A DNA stretch of 64,000 bases. Origin: Dasypus novemcinctus. Its lineage: Eukaryota; Chordata; Mammalia; Cingulata; Dasypodidae. The stretch covers positions 15,476,940 through 15,540,939 of the forward strand of contig NC_080676.1 in NCBI RefSeq assembly GCF_030445035.2. The letters are read 5' to 3'. Position numbers and translations under genes: made by a program. Below are positions 1-12,659 of this stretch, in pieces (position 1 is the stretch's first letter; the number at the start of each line of letters is the position of its first letter). Below the pieces are notes generated by a model. It saw nothing but the letters and a program-made list of their open reading frames with translations, made no database searches and was not told the origin of the DNA.

Positions 1-1185
1 TCTTTTCCATGTTTTTGACTATTTGCAGCCCCTTGCCCTTCCAAATGAATTTGATAATTGACTTTTCCAGTTCAGTAAAATTGCTGTTGGAATTTTTGTT
101 GGGATTGCATTGAATCTGTAAATCAATTCAGGTAGCATGGAAATATTAATGATATTTAATCTTTAATTCATGAACATAGAACATTCTTTCATTTACTTAG
201 GTCATCTTTGATGTCCTTTAGCAATGCTGTGTAGTTTTCTGTGAACAAGTCCTTTAAATCCTTAGTTAAGTTTATTCCTAGATGTTTGATTCTTTTAATT
301 GCTTTTGTAAATAGAATTTTTCTTTTTGATTTCCTCCTCAAATTGCCCATTATTAGTGCACAGAAAACTACTGAATTTTGCATGTTGATCTTATCCCATC
401 ACTTTATTGAACTTGTTTATCAGCTATAGAAAATTTGTTGTAGATTTTTCTGGACTTTCTATGTATAGGATCATGACATCTGAAAATATTGAAAGTTTTA
501 TTTCTTCCTTTCCAATTTGGATACAATTTATTTCTTTTTCTTGGTTAAGTGCTTGGGCACACACTTCTAATATAATGTTTAATATGAGTGGTGACAGTGG
601 GCATCCTTGTCTTGTCCTAGATTTTAGAGGGAAAGACTTTAGCCATTCACTATTGAGTATGATATTAGCTGTGGGTATATGTATATGTGGGTATATATAT
701 ATATGCACAGAAAGTTTTTTAATAATCCTGTCTTTTGAAGCATTTTTTATTGGGAAAGGATACTGTATTTTGTTGAATGCCTTTTCTGTGTTGATAGAGA
801 TAATCATGTGGTTTTTTCCTTCTATCTGTTAATGTGGTGTATTGCAAGAATTGATTTTCCTATGTTGAAACATCCTTGCATACCTGGGATAAAATCCACT
901 TGATTATGACATGTAATTGGATTGACATGTGTTGAATTCTATTAGCAAGTATTTTGTTGAGGATTTTTGCATCTCATTTCATAATTATAATTACAGACCA
1001 ATTTCTCTTATGAAATGAGATGCAAAAATCCTTTCTTTATGTGGCTTTGATATTAGAATGATGTTGGCATCATAGAATGAGTTAGGCAATGTTCCCTCTG
1101 GTTCGATTTTTTGGAAGAGTTGAAGTCAGGTTGATATTCTTTTTGGAATGACTGGTAGAATTCACTTGTGATGCCATCTAGTCAT
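1..1185 (-). mobile_element. L1 ORF2 fragment, inverted 5' part of an L1 insertion
   Basis: The plus strand here reads as the reverse complement of L1 ORF2. The minus strand at 424-807 translates to a decayed reverse transcriptase block, with the stretch [14 protein letters not shown] followed by a degraded catalytic box (FSDV where L1 normally has FADD). Frameshifts and stops show it is dead. It is joined near 1185-1200 to an L1 3' segment in the opposite direction (1190-2715). The element's left end lies outside the window. Direction and family are clear; subfamily is not determined. Confidence 0.85.
960..1032. repeat. Perfect 25-bp inverted repeat with 23-nt loop inside the L1
   Basis: Positions 960-984 are the exact reverse complement of 1008-1032; the spacer is 985-1007. 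The loop and right arm look like a copy of the adjoining L1 sequence turned round, because the normal L1 order reappears directly after the right arm. This is the product expected from a short template switch on a snapped-back strand, not a normal part of L1. Confidence 0.8.
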
Positions 1186-1189
1186 GGGC

Positions 1190-2715
1190 TATTCTTCAAA
1201 GTAGTTTGTCAAGTGGTGGGAATGTAGAATGGTGCAGCCACTGTGGAGGATGATTTGGCAGTTCCTCAGGAAACCAAGTATAGAAATGCCATATGATCTG
1301 GCAATTCTACTACTAGAAATATACCCAGAAGAATTGGAGGCAGAGACATGAACAAATATTTGTACTCCAATGTTCGTCACAGCTTTATTCACAATTGCCA
1401 AAAGTTGGAAGCAACCCAATTGTCCATTAACAGATGCATAGAAAAACAAAACGTGGTATATACATACAGTGGAATATTACTCAGCTATAATAAGGAATGA
1501 AGTATTGACACATGCAACGACATGGATGAATCTTAAAGATCATATATTGAGTGAAGTATGCCAATCACTAAAAGACAAATATTTCATGGTCTCACTGATA
1601 TGAACTAAAGAAATTAAGCTGACTCACAGAGGTAGGGTCTGGAAGATAGATTACTAGGAGACAGAAAGGAAGCAGAGAGTGATGAGCTGATGCTCAATCT
1701 GGGCAGAATCTATGATAAGGTAGGGGGGTGGTTTGGCAATGGACAGGGGAGTTGGTGCAGCAATGTGAGTGAAGTCAGCAGTGCTGGAGTTTGAGTGTGT
1801 GAGGGTTTGGAAAGGAGGATTGGGCTATCCATGAAGCTGGGGGGAGGGCTGGAGAAAGAAACAGGTGAACTCTGGGAGATTGAGGGTTGTGGTTGAGTAT
1901 ACAATTGTGGGAGTGTACTTTTGGCAACTATGGCAGAGGAGCCTTAGAGGTGCAGGGTGTGGGTGGTGGGGGGACATGCGGGGAAGTGTGTACCTGGGGC
2001 GTGTGTCTATGGAATATGAATGTATTCATGTGGTCATAGGGTGTTATCTCAGGGGGTGGAGACCCACACCATAACCAATGAAATATTAAATTCCCATCCT
2101 GGAGAGTCCTGCTATATTTTCAAATATAGTGACAAGAATCTCTAGAGTACGTAGGCAGAGCCTAATAAAAGAAAACAGACCATTCACCAAACCCTCAATG
2201 TTAATGGTTGTACTTATGACACTTATTCTTGTAGAACTGAAACTTCTTAACAATATCTATTGCCTAAGAATTATCTCTCAAAAACCTCATTCTTACTCAA
2301 ATGTAGCCTCTTTCTAAGCCAAATTCAGCAAATAAACTCAGTACTTCCCCTTGGCATACAACATAACTCCCTTGGATGGAGGAATTAATACCAAGTGGCA
2401 ACCAACAATGTATTTGGAAAAAAGACCTTGACCAAAAGGGGAAACATTAAATACAAAAGAGTTTTTACAGCTAAGAGATTTCAAAGTGAGTTGGGAATTC
2501 ATTCCAGAGGTTACACTTATGCCTGTCTCTGGCTGATCTTACTAACTGCCACAGTTAACAAAGCCTCAAACAGGGCTTCTCCCAAGGGCTCTAGCGACAT
2601 CTGGGCACCATGGGCAAGGCCACAACCCCATGAAGTCAGTACCACATCAGTGGGCTTTACCTTGGAATACACGGTAACCTATTTCCCCAAATGCAACAGT
2701 TATACTTATTTATAA
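1190..2715 (+). mobile_element. L1 3' end of ORF2 and 3' UTR
   Basis: The stretch from about 1200 reads in the sense direction as the well-known end of L1 ORF2 (the 'atggtgcagccactgtgga' block) and runs into a G-rich tract at 1700-2060 and then 3' UTR-like sequence to about 2715. The far end is uncertain because no clear poly(A) tail or target duplication was found. With 1-1185 it forms one twin-primed insertion or two nested ones. Confidence 0.65.
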
Positions 2716-4145
2716 TTTTTCTACATGATTCTTCTATACATTTTATTTGAACCTATGATTTGCACTATATTCATTAAATAACATGTTCCAGAGACTTCAA
2801 TCTCTTTGCATTACCCATCCAAATTTAGAGAATCATTAAAATGTTAGATGACTTCCTCTTCTCTTAAAAAATGTGATTAGGTCGTGGTAGCTTTTCAGTG
2901 TAAGGATTGAAGTGTTGGATAGATTGTTGGCATAGCACATGGCTTTTTCCATGATTATATATTAGAATCCAGTTGCGATCAACTTTTCTCACATTGATGA
3001 GCTTTGCTGCAAAAGGATTTCTCAGTCTTGGTCAAGGACTTTCAGTATGAATTATGGTAGGACCAGAAAAATCCACCTTCCTTCACCTCTCAGTAAAGTT
3101 ACTGTCTGTTCCAAAATATCCATAATTCCTTCCTTGAAGTGGGCCTATTTTATGCAACCAGAATCTAATATGGGAAAAATATTATTTTAAATTAAAGGAA
3201 TTAAATAACTTTTCTATTGTGCACAATTATTTAAATAGAGAAACATATGTAAGGAATTATGAAGAACCAGAGAAATGATTCAAACAATCGGGGGCATGAT
3301 CAAAGTTGAAGATTGTTTCTTCTTATTGGGAAAACTTTTTAAAAACTTACTGTTATATCACCTCCAAAATTAAAGTAATACCCAAATAATTGAGACAATA
3401 AAACTTAAATGAAAATTAACACAACACCTTCTATAGTCAAATTTAAAATAAGTATTTTGTTCTGATTTTTAAATTGTATCATGTTACTGAAGTTTTCTTA
3501 AAGCAAATATAATTATGAGATCATGGCATCAAAAAAACAAAACAAAAAAACATTTACTTTTGCTTTAGTTCAAACACTACTCAGGGTTTTTGACAAGGTA
3601 AAAAAAATTAAATGGCTGATTAATAGGATATTCAATGTTCCTATTAAGGATTTTCCAAATATTGGGTTACCTTCCCAAATTTTCATCCACTTTATGAAAA
3701 TATATCCAGAATGTCTAGACATTTACCTACCTTCTTTAATGCTTAATGGTGTCCAAATGTTTCAGAAAAGGAAATTATTCTAATTTTATTATTAAACACT
3801 CATAGATGAATCTGTTCTGTGCCAGCAAAAAATTGCAAATTTTCAATCACATTGAAATTCAGGAAAAGTATGCAAATATTTCATAAAAGATCTTCAGAAA
3901 TACAAGCAACACATATAGATAAGTAAATAACAGAAAAGCAATCACCTCAACAGTGTTATCGCTCAGGCCCTGTTCAAGTATGCTATCTGGTCTCTAATTA
4001 TATTTGTGAATTTGAACAACTAATCAATTTCCAAAGTTCATTCCTACCTAAAAATTCTGTAGGTCAGCAAGTATATGATTTTCAAGGAGTGAGGTGTATC
4101 AGGGAAGTTTAAAACTATGCCAAATATGCTTTAGGGCATAGTACA
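2716..4145. other. AT-rich sequence without recognisable gene
   Basis: No exon with splice sites, RNA gene or recognisable repeat was found on either strand. The only long frame (3523-3783, plus) begins in an A-rich tract, shows no similarity I can name, and is best read as chance. Confidence 0.6.
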
Positions 4146-4345
4146 ATATCTAAAGCAGTTGTTCTCAGACTGCCTAGAGAATCACTTGCAGGTCCTGTTA
4201 AAACAGAGCTTACTGAACCCCACCAACTGGGTTTCTGATTCCATATGTCTGTGGTGAAACTAAGATTGTGCATTTTTATCAAGATCCCAGGTGAGGCTGC
4301 TGCTGCTGGTTCAGTAATTACTTTTTGAGAACTCCCTTTCCTAAT
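4146..4345 (+). repeat. MER5A-like hAT-Charlie MITE
   Basis: The segment opens with 'agttgttctcagactg', contains 'gtttctgattcc' and ends 'ttttgagaactcc'. This is the usual order of the old MER5A non-autonomous hAT element, including its inverted ends (ttctca / tgagaa). It is diverged, as expected of an ancient placental repeat. Confidence 0.75.
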
Positions 4346-6006
4346 TATACAAGGTTTAAAGATCTCAGGTGATTCTGGTATACCCTTTCTCCTTCAATTA
4401 CAGCTCTATGACATCCTTCCCCCACCCAAATAAAAATCCCTGTATTTTAGGAACCATACCTTAATAAATAATCTCCACATATTCTTGCCAACCCAAGTTA
4501 AATTCCTTTATGACAAATTCCAAGAGAAATCCAAACTATGCTGTAAGATATTTTTTGTTTTAAGTGATAATTTGCTAAAAATTACATTCCCAGGGAAAGA
4601 AAATAGAATGGAAACATTAGTCATTAGAAACTACTAAATATTTAACATAATTATTCAGTAAATGCATTATAGTGGAAACCTTTGATAAGATATTATTGGC
4701 ACCTTTAAATGTATGATTAAAAGTTTTGTAAAAGTCATAATATGTCTATAATACGCATAATTTAGTTTAGAACAAAGAATAAAAAACCTATATGAAAATG
4801 TTATAAAGTAAATATTCTTTCCTCTTCAAATTGTCTACAAAAAATTATTTAATAGTTTTATAATCTGAATATTAAAAAGACCTAGTAAAAGAAACAGAAC
4901 TAACAATATACTTTCTTATAGTGAATTTGTAACTAAAAGAACTGAATTCATCAAAGATGAAAGGTTTATGCACACCCTGCCAAAGTTCAATTCTCTTTAT
5001 ATACTTTAAGCTAAATTCTTGTCTGCTGTGGTGTATGTGCTGATTAGTTTCATAGATTTCTTTGTTATAAGGAATTGGGATCGTTGAGTAGGTTCAGTAA
5101 GAGTTGACCAAAGTCCAATGACTGTGGAAAATTCAATCATTCCTGTTCCATAGCTGTCACATGGGTTGGAATGGGAGAAACCATACCCCCAAAAACAATT
5201 ATAGAGGCATTGCACTAACATGATAAATCAAGATCCATTACTAAGGGATAAAACAGGTGTTAGAGATGTCCCGTAGATAGGCAGATTCCTACATTTTTAC
5301 ATCTGTGCAGGCAATATATATTCACCTAGCTATATCTTTGCATGAAGTAAATCCTATTTTTAAAAACTTGAGGAGTGATTTTCAGTCTGAAAAAATGTAA
5401 TTCTGGCAAAATCTTATCGCTATTATCTTTGCTGTAATCAATATTTCTTATTTTATTCACACCAGGATTCCTTCCAAAGGGTATATGGTAGACTATTTCC
5501 TTTTCAGCAAATGTTAAGGACCTTGGAGGTTGGCTATTTGGCTTTACTTTACAACAAAAGCGTGAGACTGAATGGGAGCTTTTCTTCCCCACAGGATTGG
5601 AGGAGGCCAATACGATTTTGGAGTAAGCAATGGAGGAATGCCATGGAAAAGGAGAGAGGAGCAGGGTTGCCTATGCTCTCTGACATTGGAAGAAAATGCA
5701 ATTGTTAATTAGTGTTGTTAGGCACAACCACTTCTTTGAAGCTAATGAGGTTCAGATCTGGGGTGGCCCATGGAGAGAAGCACAACACCCTGCTAGGCAG
5801 TGGGAGACCCTAAATGTCCTCCGACTTTACAAAGAATCAGAAATGGACAGAGAAGCAAATTAGATTGAGTTTTGGGGAGAACTTGGCAGTGTTTCACTGT
5901 GGGACAAGGTTGGATAGAAGAAAGCATATATGGAGTTCTGAATTTTTCTATTTGTCTTTTTATGCAGGCTATTTGTCCATATGTGTGCGAGAATGAATAA
6001 AAGAGG

Positions 6007-6037
<31 letters not shown>

Positions 6038-6585
6038 CAGTAGAAATTACACAGGGCATTTCTAAAACACAGAAATAGTGTGTTTAGAGCACAAACACAA
6101 GAAACAGGCACCATGCTGTTGTGAACTAAACCAAAGTCTTTCTAAAAGTCATTATCTGATGATGTTCCAACTTGAACATTTCCAATGATAATTGCATTAC
6201 TTTTTAAAAAAACTAATTCATTTCACTTGCTCTTTTAGCTATATCTTTTTGTATTATTATTACTTTATTGGTTACTGTTATACTATCTTAACCTACTTAC
6301 TGTTACTATTTTACTACATCAACAAAATTAAGAAATTTGCAAAGGTACATTTCAGTTCCTCAAGTCTTTGTACCATTGTTGTGATATGTTTTACATGTAC
6401 AAAATTATAAACTCCACAATACATTATAATTTTTGTTTAAGCAGTCAGTTGCCTTTTGCAGAAATTAAGAAAAGAAAGAAAAGATAACATTTGTATTTAC
6501 TGCTATATATACAATTTCATGTGCTTTCCATTCTTCCCTGGGGATGTAAGTTTATCTAGTGCACATCTCTTCAGGTCAATGAATT
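4346..6585. other. AT-rich sequence, no gene recognised
   Basis: No exon or RNA gene is evident. A short TA/poly-T microsatellite lies at 6009-6039. Frames at 5326-6059 on both strands overlap each other and have no recognisable domain. Confidence 0.55.
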
Positions 6586-6589
6586 TCTT

Positions 6590-7460
6590 TTTGCATATCT
6601 TGTAGTGTAGCACTGCTGGTGACAAATTCTCTCAGCTTTTATTTTACTGAAAATATCTTGATTATGATTTCATTTTTGAAGATCATGTTTACTATACACA
6701 GGATTCTGAGTTGGCAGGTTTTTCTTTCTGTTATCCAGTTCTTTGAAGATATCATTTCTTATACTTTAATTTTAATTTTTAATACTGAGAAGTAGGCCAT
6801 CATTCTTACCACTGCTTTTAAGATGATCATTTTATCTCTGTCTTCTCTGCGATGAGACTACAGTGTGTAATTTTCTTTGTATTTATCCTGATTATGATTC
6901 ACTGAGCTTCATGGATATGTGGCTGATAATTTTTTTGCCAAATTTGTTTAAATTTCAGACATTATTCTTTAAAATTTTTTCTCTGTCCCATTCTTTCTCT
7001 TATTTCCTTCTAAGAATCCAATTAAATATATGCTAGAATTCTTGACATTGTGTGCCCTAGGTCACTGAGGTTGTGTCATTTTTCATTCCTTTTTCTCTTT
7101 TCTTAAAATTGGATAATTTCTACAGACTTCTCTTCACATTTACTTTTTATTTCTTTCTTCTATTAAACCCATTTAGTGATTTTTCTGTGTCTGGTATTAT
7201 ATTTTTTAATCCTAGTATTTCTCTTTGGCTCTTTTATTGCAGTTTTCATGTTCCTGATGAAATTCCCCATATATGTATTTATTATGGACATCTTTCTCTT
7301 TAAGTTCCTGAACATATTTATTTATACTATTCTAAAATCCATGCCTGCTTATTCAACATCACCTTGGATTTGTTTCTGTGGACCTTTTTATTTATTTTTT
7401 GATGATGGATCACAATTCCTGTTGACTTAGAAGGTATATTGGCACATGTATATGATTAAA
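6590..7460. repeat. Ancient L1M-like fragment
   Basis: The order of phrases here (cell-like 'ggattctgagttggcagg', then 'tttctttgtatttatcctg', then 'cactgagcttcatggatatg') matches the old mammalian L1 (L1M/L1ME type) region found widely in placental genomes. The fragment is diverged and broken. Its frames (7073-7430) are chance readings of a T-rich strand. Confidence 0.55.
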
Positions 7461-7570
7461 TATTGTTTGACATTAAAGGTAGATGATATGTACTGACTTG
7501 AAAAAATTTCCAATCTGTCCAAAGAAAGCAAGATGCAGAATAGTGAATATACTAAGTAAAATAGAAAAGA

Positions 7571-7658
7571 AATAGATGAGATAGATAGGCAGAAAGATAG
7601 ATAGATAGATAGATAGGTAGATAGACAAATAGATACATAGATAGATATATAGAGAGAC
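7571..7658 (+). repeat. (GATA)n microsatellite
   Basis: Imperfect tandem tetranucleotide repeat of the form gata/gaca, with the longest pure run near 7595-7615. Confidence 0.9.
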
Positions 7659-7774
7659 AGATAAATGCTTGTCTATGCACTGATATATTTATAAGAATAC
7701 TTATTAAAATAAGTGAATGACTAAGGAGGACACTAGTGAGAAAGGTATAGTTTTCACTTTATGCCTTCATGTAT

Positions 7775-8215
7775 TTTTATGACAGTTTTATAAGATACAA
7801 TTCACATACAATACAATTCAGTATTTAAAGTGTACAATTCAATTGCTTTTAGTATGCCCACAGAATTGTGCACCATCACAACAATCAATTTTAGAACAAT
7901 TTCATTACCTTCAAAAGAAACCCCATAGTCTTTGCTGTCACCTTCCATTCTTCCCCTCCCTCGGTCATAGGGAACTACTTGTCAACTTTCTGTCTCTGTG
8001 GATTTGTCTATTCTAAATGCTTCATATAAATGGATTTCTATAATATATGGTCCTTTGTCACTGGCTTTTTTCACTTAGCATGTTTTCTAGGCTCATGCAC
8101 GTTATAGTGTGTATCAGTATTTTTTCTTATTGCTGATTAGTATTGCATTGTAAGGATATGCCACATTTTATTTATTCCTTCATGAATTGAAGGGCATTTT
8201 TAAATAATCTACCAT
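7775..8215 (-). mobile_element. L1 3' UTR fragment (L1M type)
   Basis: The plus strand reads as the reverse complement of an old L1 3' end: 'acaattcacatacaat', 'agtgtacaattcaattgc', then 'tggcttttttcacttagcat'. It is a non-coding remnant. Confidence 0.65.
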
Positions 8216-8494
8216 GTGCATTTATGTTGTCCTTTTATAACTGCACCCACCTCCCTATTGCTGTCCCACACGCACTCCCCATTCTAATCCTGGAATCCAC
8301 TAACCTTCTTTCCATTCATAAAATTATGATAAGTTTTCAGAAAATTAAATGTCAGGGTTATAGGAAAATTAAATAGGAATATCAGGGGGCTGGGGGTAGG
8401 CATTGATACATTTTTAAAGTTCCCCAAGAAATTCTTATGTGCAACTAGAGTTGAGAAGCTCTGCTGTATTCCTCCTATTTTCCAGAGACTGGCC

Positions 8495-8640
8495 TGAATT
8501 CTTGGTCCATTATTGACAAACTGTGTACCCTTGAGCAAGTCATTTAAGTTCTCTTAGCCTCAGTATTTTTGTCTATACCATAGTGAAAACAAAATCTTCC
8601 TTATTCATACCGTAGTGTTAAGATTCCAGTAAAACCAAGC
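8495..8640 (+). repeat. MIR-like SINE fragment
   Basis: The core phrase at 8518-8570 ('cttgagcaagtcatttaa' followed by 'tctcttagcctcagta') is the conserved centre of the tRNA-derived MIR element. The ends are too diverged to place exactly. Confidence 0.7.
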
Positions 8641-11600
8641 GTATGGAAATTTTATTAATGTTCTAAAACTATACTCTAAAACCCAGCATTATATTTTTCA
8701 TGAGTAAAAATTCAGGAGTACTAATGAATGAAGTTTTGAGTCTCAAAAGTGAGGAGTATATTGGATATAAAAGAAGAAACACTAATGGGACTTGTAGCAT
8801 TTTGGACTTTTTGTTTTGTCTTATTTCATGTCTTTCTGATTAAAAGGCTAATATTAATGCTGCGCAAGCGAGCCTGGCTATATGGTTTTATCTTCAGTAT
8901 CAGCTGACAAACAGTTCATCTTCAGTGAGAAATTGTTTAAAAGCAACATATTCTGTGATTTAAACCATCTCAGGTTAAGCTTAATGACATTATTTGGCTA
9001 ATCTAAATGCTGTCATCACTATTTATAGCTGAAATCAAAGGTAAGCCTTCCCAACTACATTTAATGAAAGTCAGGAGGAAATACTTGAATAATGGAAATT
9101 TTCTGGCCGAGTTTCTGACCATAAGCAGATTTCCTAAAATAATATACACAACTGTGACATATTAGGGGATCTGTTTCAATAAATGATTAAATAGCCAGTT
9201 GGGTTCTAGTTGTGTCTTGAATATCATGGTGATTTAATTCTTACTCCAAATATTGCTATAATTTCCAAGGATCAGTTATGCAAGTCATATACTTAGATTT
9301 CAGTAACTAAAATTTAACTGTTACATTGGGAAAGAGTTGATCACAAACATCTTCTGACTTGAGAATTTACACACAAGTATTAAATATTAAATGCAGGAAA
9401 GAGGTTTTAATCTAAAACAGACATGCAATAGTTTTGCTCTTTCATGATATATGGACACACAGACACTTGTAGGCAGAATTCCTAAGAAAGGCCTTATCAG
9501 CTCTGACCATTTTCTAATATATAAATTCTCAAAAACATGTGATCATTACAGTTTGCCAAAAATGAAATTTTACTTCTTGATGAACAAGACATGAATCACT
9601 TCTCCAAGGCCAATTGTTTTAGTTTATGTATCTCTAATCATATTAAGTATTCTTTCCAAAGAGCTAACTACTTTTAGCATAGAAATATTATAGTTGAGAA
9701 ACACACAATATAAAATTTAATTAATGAAAACCTCTCATTTAAGTTTAAAAACTAATTAGTAATCATAAGGGTCTTTATGAATTCCTTTTGAAATATGTCA
9801 TCTTTACTCAAAATTCTGAAATTACAGGTGAGTGAACTAAAACTGTGAGGCAGTAGTTTTATTTTTTAATGTTGTTAAATTAGTTCATGAATGTTTTTGC
9901 AGTAATTCAATCCAGATTTTCTGACTTTAAATCCAATACCCTTTACACTACAACTTGTGACCTGAAACACTCCTTTTAGCATTGCCTGAAGGGTAAACCC
10001 AGTGGTGAGAAACTCCCTCAGATTTTGTTTATCTGGGAATATCTTAATTCTTTCTCTCACCCCGAAAAGGAGTTGCCCCAAACAGTCTTTTCCAGGTGGA
10101 GCAAGGCGGGGACCCACAAAGGGGTGCTGGCCGCCTCCGCAGTGCCCTGGGCAGGGGAAAAAGGAGGGGCCAGGGAAGATACCAGGACCTTCTCCTATGG
10201 CTCTTTTAATCAGTGTTTTTTCGATTCAGCATTTGCCCAGTAAATGCAGCATTTGAACAGTTTTCCACAGGTTTGAGGAGTCTCCTCCTTTGTACAGGGT
10301 GAATCAGAACAGTGGCTGTCTTCAGAGCTGGGCCCCGGTGGGCTGAAGTAGCTCATCAAAAGCAGGGATCAGACTTCACACCCCCGGGTCTTGGGGAAAT
10401 AGATCTTTATATCCCACCCTCGCACCAGCAAGATGCACCGGGGCTGGGGCTGGGTATTTCACAGCTGCTTGCTCTGAAGTTGCTGGATGAGCACTGGTAG
10501 CTTCTGCATGAGGAGAGCATTTCACCAGTATTTACCATGATTTAGTCAGCCTCTTCCCTCCACTCCTCCCTGGATGCTGCAGTGTTGTACTAGATTCTGG
10601 AGCTTCCAAATAGTTGATTCAGACATTCCTGCCCCTTTAATAGTTGTTCCAGTGGAAAGTCTGATCCTGGAGCTTCCTGCTCTGCCAGCTTCCAACAATG
10701 CTCTCCTCACCTTAGTGGCCTGCATTTTTGAAAAAGGTTTCTTGTGGATGCCAGAGAATTGATGCCAATGTAATCTACATTAGTAGGTGTCCAGGATCCA
10801 TGCAAGGCCACATGGTTTACTGTACTGCACATTGCTGAGCATGCGAATCTGGAATATCAGGTTTAGTTCCAGGGGACTCATTTGAATGGGATTTTGGAAA
10901 AATGAAAATGTCTTAAAGAAGGTGTATCACAGTGAGAAAGCATCTGAAAATGCCTTTATTTGAAAAACAACTAAAACTGGGGATATTTAGCTCAGAAAAT
11001 TAAAAAAAAAATTAAGGTGGAGGATGAGTGGGAAAATTGTCTTGACGTGTTTGTAGGAACTAATGTTTAAAAGTGTCTGTGTCTAAATGCATTAGTGCTG
11101 CAAAGAAGGAATAAAATTTTCAGGGGCAGGACAAGCACTTTTCACTTGATAAGATAGCAGATTCTAATTATTTTAGTTATTTAAAGATTTTAAAGGGGTA
11201 CATCATGCACAGTCACAAAGTGCTGCATGCCAATTAAATGTACAGAGGGCTCAAGAACTGCATGGACCCTGCCTAACCCTCAGCAGTTTAACCTGAGAAG
11301 GGAATATTAGAGAGGCTCACTTCTCAGTGCAAGAGATGACATCCATATTTTAATGGAAATAGCTTGTCTACAAATACTGATGATGATGATAACAATGTAA
11401 AATCTTTGCCAAGTTGGAGATACTGCATTTACTCTCTTGTTCTCACTCACTCTCTTCTGAGAAATCTTCTGAATTGTGAAGGTGGAAATGACGAAAACTA
11501 GATATAAATATAGATATGGTTCTGGAGCAGGGGACTTCAGGGATGGTGGTGATGGAAAGGTAGCTCCCACCCTCTACTACCAATTCATTTGCGTCTGTTT

Positions 11601-11870
11601 CTCCTGAGTCAAAGGCATGTTGAAATCCATAGGTGACTGGGTTTAAGTCAAGAACTGTGTTCCACCATGGCTACAGTATGAACAACTGATGCCAAACAAT
11701 ACAGTCTTGGATTAGATGAGTCAGTGGTAGTCAGTCTGGGCTTGCATAGTAGAGCAAAGAACTTGACTTTCCTGCTCCTATGATCAAGAGCATTTCATTA
11801 CAGTTGGGGGTTGAGAGACTTCCTCCAGCTGCCTCAGAAAGAGAAAAGCTTTCCTGATTTTATGCCATCA
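8641..11870. other. No gene; partly GC-richer unclassified repeat-like sequence
   Basis: Positions 8641-9980 and 10900-11870 hold AT-rich sequence with no recognisable content. Positions 10000-10740 are more GC-rich and look like an old L1-derived fragment, but I could not assign them. Frames on both strands in that stretch (9875-10256, 10312-10762) overlap and show no domain. Confidence 0.4.
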
Positions 11871-11874
11871 TAGG

Positions 11875-12159
11875 CCTCTGGTTGGGGATTGAATCATGTT
11901 CTCCACAAAAGGCATTTTCAGGCCTCAGGCCCTGGCCCTGTGGACATGAACCCATTTGTAAATAGGACATTTTCAAGTTGTCCAAACTGATGAGGGTGGG
12001 CCTTAATCCAATACAGCTGAAGTCCTTTTAAGCAAAGGAAATTTGACATGAAGGAGGAAGCCATGAGGAGTAGCCAGAAAATGGAGGTTAACAGAACTCA
12101 GAAGAGAAAGGAGAAGGTGCCACCATGCTAAATGACATGTGATAGAAAAGTCAAGGAAC
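11875..12159 (+). repeat. Old MaLR/MLT1-like LTR, left part, split by the retrovirus
   Basis: The stretch includes 'gattgaatcatgttctcc', 'gagggtgggccttaatcca' and 'ggaaatttgacatgaa', which follow the order of MLT1-type LTRs. The right part reappears after the provirus at 20290-20395, where 'aataaattcctgttgtt' resembles the MLT1 polyadenylation end. The provirus therefore landed inside this older element. The family call is tentative. Confidence 0.45.
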
Positions 12160-12165
12160 CCCAAA
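12160..12165. repeat. Target-site duplication, left copy (cccaaa)
   Basis: The 6 bp just before the 5' LTR are repeated exactly at 20284-20289 after the 3' LTR. A 6-bp duplication is the length made by betaretroviral integrases. Confidence 0.9.
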
Positions 12166-12566
12166 TGTTGCTGCCTCTCGCCACCCCTCCTCCCCTTTCC
12201 AGCCGTCGCTATCTTTCCTGCCAGTCCCGCCCATATTGCCAACGTACAATCTGCCCTCTTCCCCGGTAACTGCTTACCTCGGGGGCTATCCACCAGCTTC
12301 AGCCTGTCCACTACTGCCCCGTAGCTAGCCCTCCCTCCATCTTACTCCTCCCTCTACCCAAACCTTTATAACTAAGTGTACTTCCGCAATAAAGCAGACC
12401 TGTTCTTGCGCTCAAGCGGTCTCCGTGGTTTTTCCCCAACCGCGCGTCCCCCACGCCTGGAGAACCGGTGCTCTCTCTTGGGGCACCGCCCGCCGGTGGT
12501 TTGGCAGGAGCAAGCCTCCCCGACTCTTGGGCCTGAGCGAGGGTGAGACCCTCACGCTCAGCTACA
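12166..12566 (+). repeat. 5' LTR
   Basis: Begins TGTT and ends TACA, 401 bp, matching 19883-20283. A TATA-like box TTTATAA lies at 12365-12371 and the polyadenylation signal AATAAA at 12388-12393. The signal is only about 20 bp past the TATA box, so it must sit in U3 or at the very start of a short R, as in mouse mammary tumour virus-like betaretroviruses. Confidence 0.95.
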
Positions 12567-12569
12567 TTT

Positions 12570-12587
12570 TGGCGCCCAACGTGGAAG
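12570..12587 (+). promoter_or_regulatory. Primer-binding site, tRNA-Lys1,2 type
   Basis: Three bases after the 5' LTR the sequence reads TGGCGCCCAACGTGGAAG. The first 15 bases are complementary to the 3' end of tRNA-Lys(CUU), the primer of type D and several other betaretroviruses and lentiviruses. The last bases have drifted. Confidence 0.9.
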
Positions 12588-12650
12588 CTCCTCCCCCGGC
12601 CCCTCTCTGCTGCTGCTGCTGCTGTGAATCGGACGGCCCATCCTCTTCTC

Positions 12651-12659
12651 CAGGTAGGG
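12651..12659 (+). promoter_or_regulatory. Likely major splice donor in the leader
   Basis: CAG|GTAGGG, with GT at 12654-12655, is the only strong donor consensus between the primer site and the gag start. It would be paired with the acceptor at 17801-17802 to make env mRNA. The exact use is inferred. Confidence 0.6.

Noticed and set aside
7571..7658. Tandem repeat considered as a CRISPR-like array
   Set aside because: Tetranucleotide microsatellite with no spacers, in mammalian DNA.
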